Below are positions 62,765-64,000 of a DNA stretch of 64,000 nt, piece after piece. Origin of the DNA: Moritella dasanensis ArB 0140. GTDB taxonomy: Bacteria; Pseudomonadota; Gammaproteobacteria; Enterobacterales; Moritellaceae. The DNA lies in assembly GCF_000276805.1 (NCBI RefSeq), contig NZ_AKXQ01000001.1, positions 62,001 to 126,000 on the forward strand, in the 5' to 3' direction. The stretch's first letter is position 1, and each line of letters begins with the position of its first letter. Under the pieces are notes generated by a model. It was not told where the DNA came from. It saw nothing but the letters and a program-made list of their open reading frames with translations, and did not search any database. The translations under genes and the position numbers were made by a program.

Positions 62765-64000
62765 TTATGATGATTTACGTACACGTAAATACCATTCTGA
62801 CAACAGTCTAACTTGTTTTTTGGTATAGCCTTTTTCCATCATACGGGCTACAAAGTTGTCATGTTTTTGTTGTTCATCGGTGGATGTTTTACCGTTAAAT
62901 GAGATAACGGGTAACAACTCTTCGGTGTTGGAGAACATTTTCTTCTCGATAACCGTACGGAGTTTTTCGTAACTGACCCAAGCTGGATTTTTACCGCTGT
63001 TATTGGCTCTGGCACGTAATACGAAATTGACGATTTCATTACGGAAATCTTTCGGGTTACTGATACCCGCTGGTTTCTCAATTTTTTCCAGATCGTTATT
63101 TAATGCTTCTCTATCAAAAAGTTGACCTGTATCAGGATCTCGAAACTCTTGATCTTGGATCCAGAAATCAGCATAGGTGACATAGCGGTCGAAAATGTTT
63201 TGACCATATTCAGAGTAAGATTCTAAATACGCGGTTTGAATTTCTTTGCCGATAAATTCAGCATATTTCGGGATCAAATAACCTTTCAAGAACTCTAAAT
63301 AACGGTCTGCAATATCTTGAGGGAATTGCTCACGTTCAATTTGTTGTTCGAGTACATAGAAAAGATGTACAGGGTTAGCGGCAACTTCAACATGATCAAA
63401 GTTGAATACTTTGGATAAAATTTTATAGGCAAAACGGGTTGATAGCCCTGACATACCTTCATCGACACCCGCATAATCACGGTACTCTTGATACGACTTA
63501 GCTTTCGGGTCGGTATCTTTTAAGGTCTCGCCATCATAAACCCGCATTTTCGAGTAGATTGATGAATTTTCAGGATCTTTAATGCGTGATAGCACGGTGA
63601 ATTGCGCAAGCGCATCAAGTGTTCCTGGTGCACATTTAGCATTATGCAGCGCACTGTTTTCCAGTAATTTACGATAAATAGCTTGTTCTTCACTGATGCG
63701 TAAGCAGTAGGGTACTTTAACAATATAAACACGGTCTAAAAACGCTTCGTTGTTTTTATTGTTACGGAATGTTTGCCACTCAGATTCATTCGAGTGAGCA
63801 AGGATTATGCCTTCGAAAGGCAAGGCTGAGAGACCTTCGGTACTGTTATAGTTACCTTCCTGTGTTGCGGTAAGTAGGGGATGAAGCACTTTAATCGGTG
63901 CTTTAAACATCTCTACAAACTCCATCACACCTTGGTTTGCTTTACAGAGTGCGCCAGAGTAACTGTATGCATCAGGATCATCTTGTGAGAAATGTTCTAA
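62765..64000 (-). CDS. prkA: PrkA serine protein kinase (YeaG), C-terminal part, cut by window end
   Basis: The reading frame stays open through base 64000, so the ATG near 63928 is internal and the gene starts outside. The visible 411 residues cover the PrkA AAA-related region, including [20 protein letters not shown] and [24 protein letters not shown], then the C-terminal PrkA domain ([22 protein letters not shown]). Complete proteins are about 640 residues. PrkA is an AAA-type kinase or protease-like protein expressed on starvation, and it heads the prkA-yeaH-spoVR operon. Confidence 0.95.
   Translation of the reverse strand, partial: LEHFSQDDPDAYSYSGALCKANQGVMEFVEMFKAPIKVLHPLLTATQEGNYNSTEGLSALPFEGIILAHSNESEWQTFRNNKNNEAFLDRVYIVKVPYCLRISEEQAIYRKLLENSALHNAKCAPGTLDALAQFTVLSRIKDPENSSIYSKMRVYDGETLKDTDPKAKSYQEYRDYAGVDEGMSGLSTRFAYKILSKVFNFDHVEVAANPVHLFYVLEQQIEREQFPQDIADRYLEFLKGYLIPKYAEFIGKEIQTAYLESYSEYGQNIFDRYVTYADFWIQDQEFRDPDTGQLFDREALNNDLEKIEKPAGISNPKDFRNEIVNFVLRARANNSGKNPAWVSYEKLRTVIEKKMFSNTEELLPVISFNGKTSTDEQQKHDNFVARMMEKGYTKKQVRLLSEWYLRVRKSS

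Noticed and set aside
1-64000. CRISPR arrays, tRNA or rRNA genes, transposases, phage integrases
   Set aside because: Looked for direct repeats with regular spacers, cloverleaf-like sequences and recombinase motifs; none was seen by eye. A covariance-model scan was not possible.

Overview
The window looks like chromosomal DNA of a marine, cold-adapted gammaproteobacterium close to Moritella, Shewanella or Vibrio. That placement is inferred from AT-rich coding sequence, house-keeping gene orders shared with those genera (serC-hisC-aroA-cmk-rpsA-ihfB, lapA-lapB-pyrF, fadR/nhaB-dsbB, prkA-yeaH-spoVR), and families that are mostly marine: LruC-domain proteins, rhombosortase, a dedicated-sortase two-component pair and a lysine riboswitch before an NhaC-type carrier. 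No rRNA, tRNA, CRISPR array, integrase or transposase was seen.

Layout. 1-2.6 kb: end of the methylcitrate pathway (acnD, prpF) and an LprI-like periplasmic protein. 3-6.2 kb: a lipoprotein and a large exported FG-GAP/TSP3/LruC protein. 6.2-8.5 kb: a sodium:solute symporter with a 40-residue partner, then a short unassigned transcription unit. 8.6-17.9 kb: an unbroken plus-strand run of about sixteen small accessory genes (five GNAT acetyltransferases, two LysE exporters, two VOC proteins, methyltransferase, SDR, GFA, cupin, PaiB-like, HAD) plus a decayed DinB gene; it resembles integron cassette content but no attC sites were found. 18-21.9 kb: ppiB, a lipoprotein, a DMT transporter, a bifunctional nnr. 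22-31.3 kb: serine/histidine/aromatic biosynthesis, cmk, rpsA, ihfB, lapAB, pyrF. 31.3-37.6 kb: rhombosortase, a DTW protein, an hns-HIT operon, a lysine riboswitch with its NhaC carrier, tdk, and a shortened EAL protein.

37.9-48.3 kb is the most unusual part. It holds an FTR1 iron permease, a small four-helix membrane protein with helix-borne histidines, a 673-residue exported protein of no recognised family, an FAD oxidoreductase, a periplasmic helical protein, a GT-C-like membrane protein and a six-haem cytochrome with an N-terminal propeller. Fur-box-like sequences (14/19 and 12/19 before the 673-residue gene, 14/19 before the cytochrome gene) suggest iron-controlled expression. None of the usual FTR1 partners (EfeO, EfeB, P19, cupredoxin, polyferredoxin) is present, so this may be a different iron oxidation/uptake arrangement; that is inference.

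48.3-64 kb: a DUF2982 protein, a PdsR/PdsS-like two-component system without a sortase in view, a membrane protein with a helix-turn-helix-like tail, lpxR, an outer-membrane barrel, ppnP, a DUF1244 protein, dsbB, nhaB, fadR with a near-consensus FadR operator upstream, and the starvation-linked spoVR-yeaH-prkA operon, which runs off the right edge.
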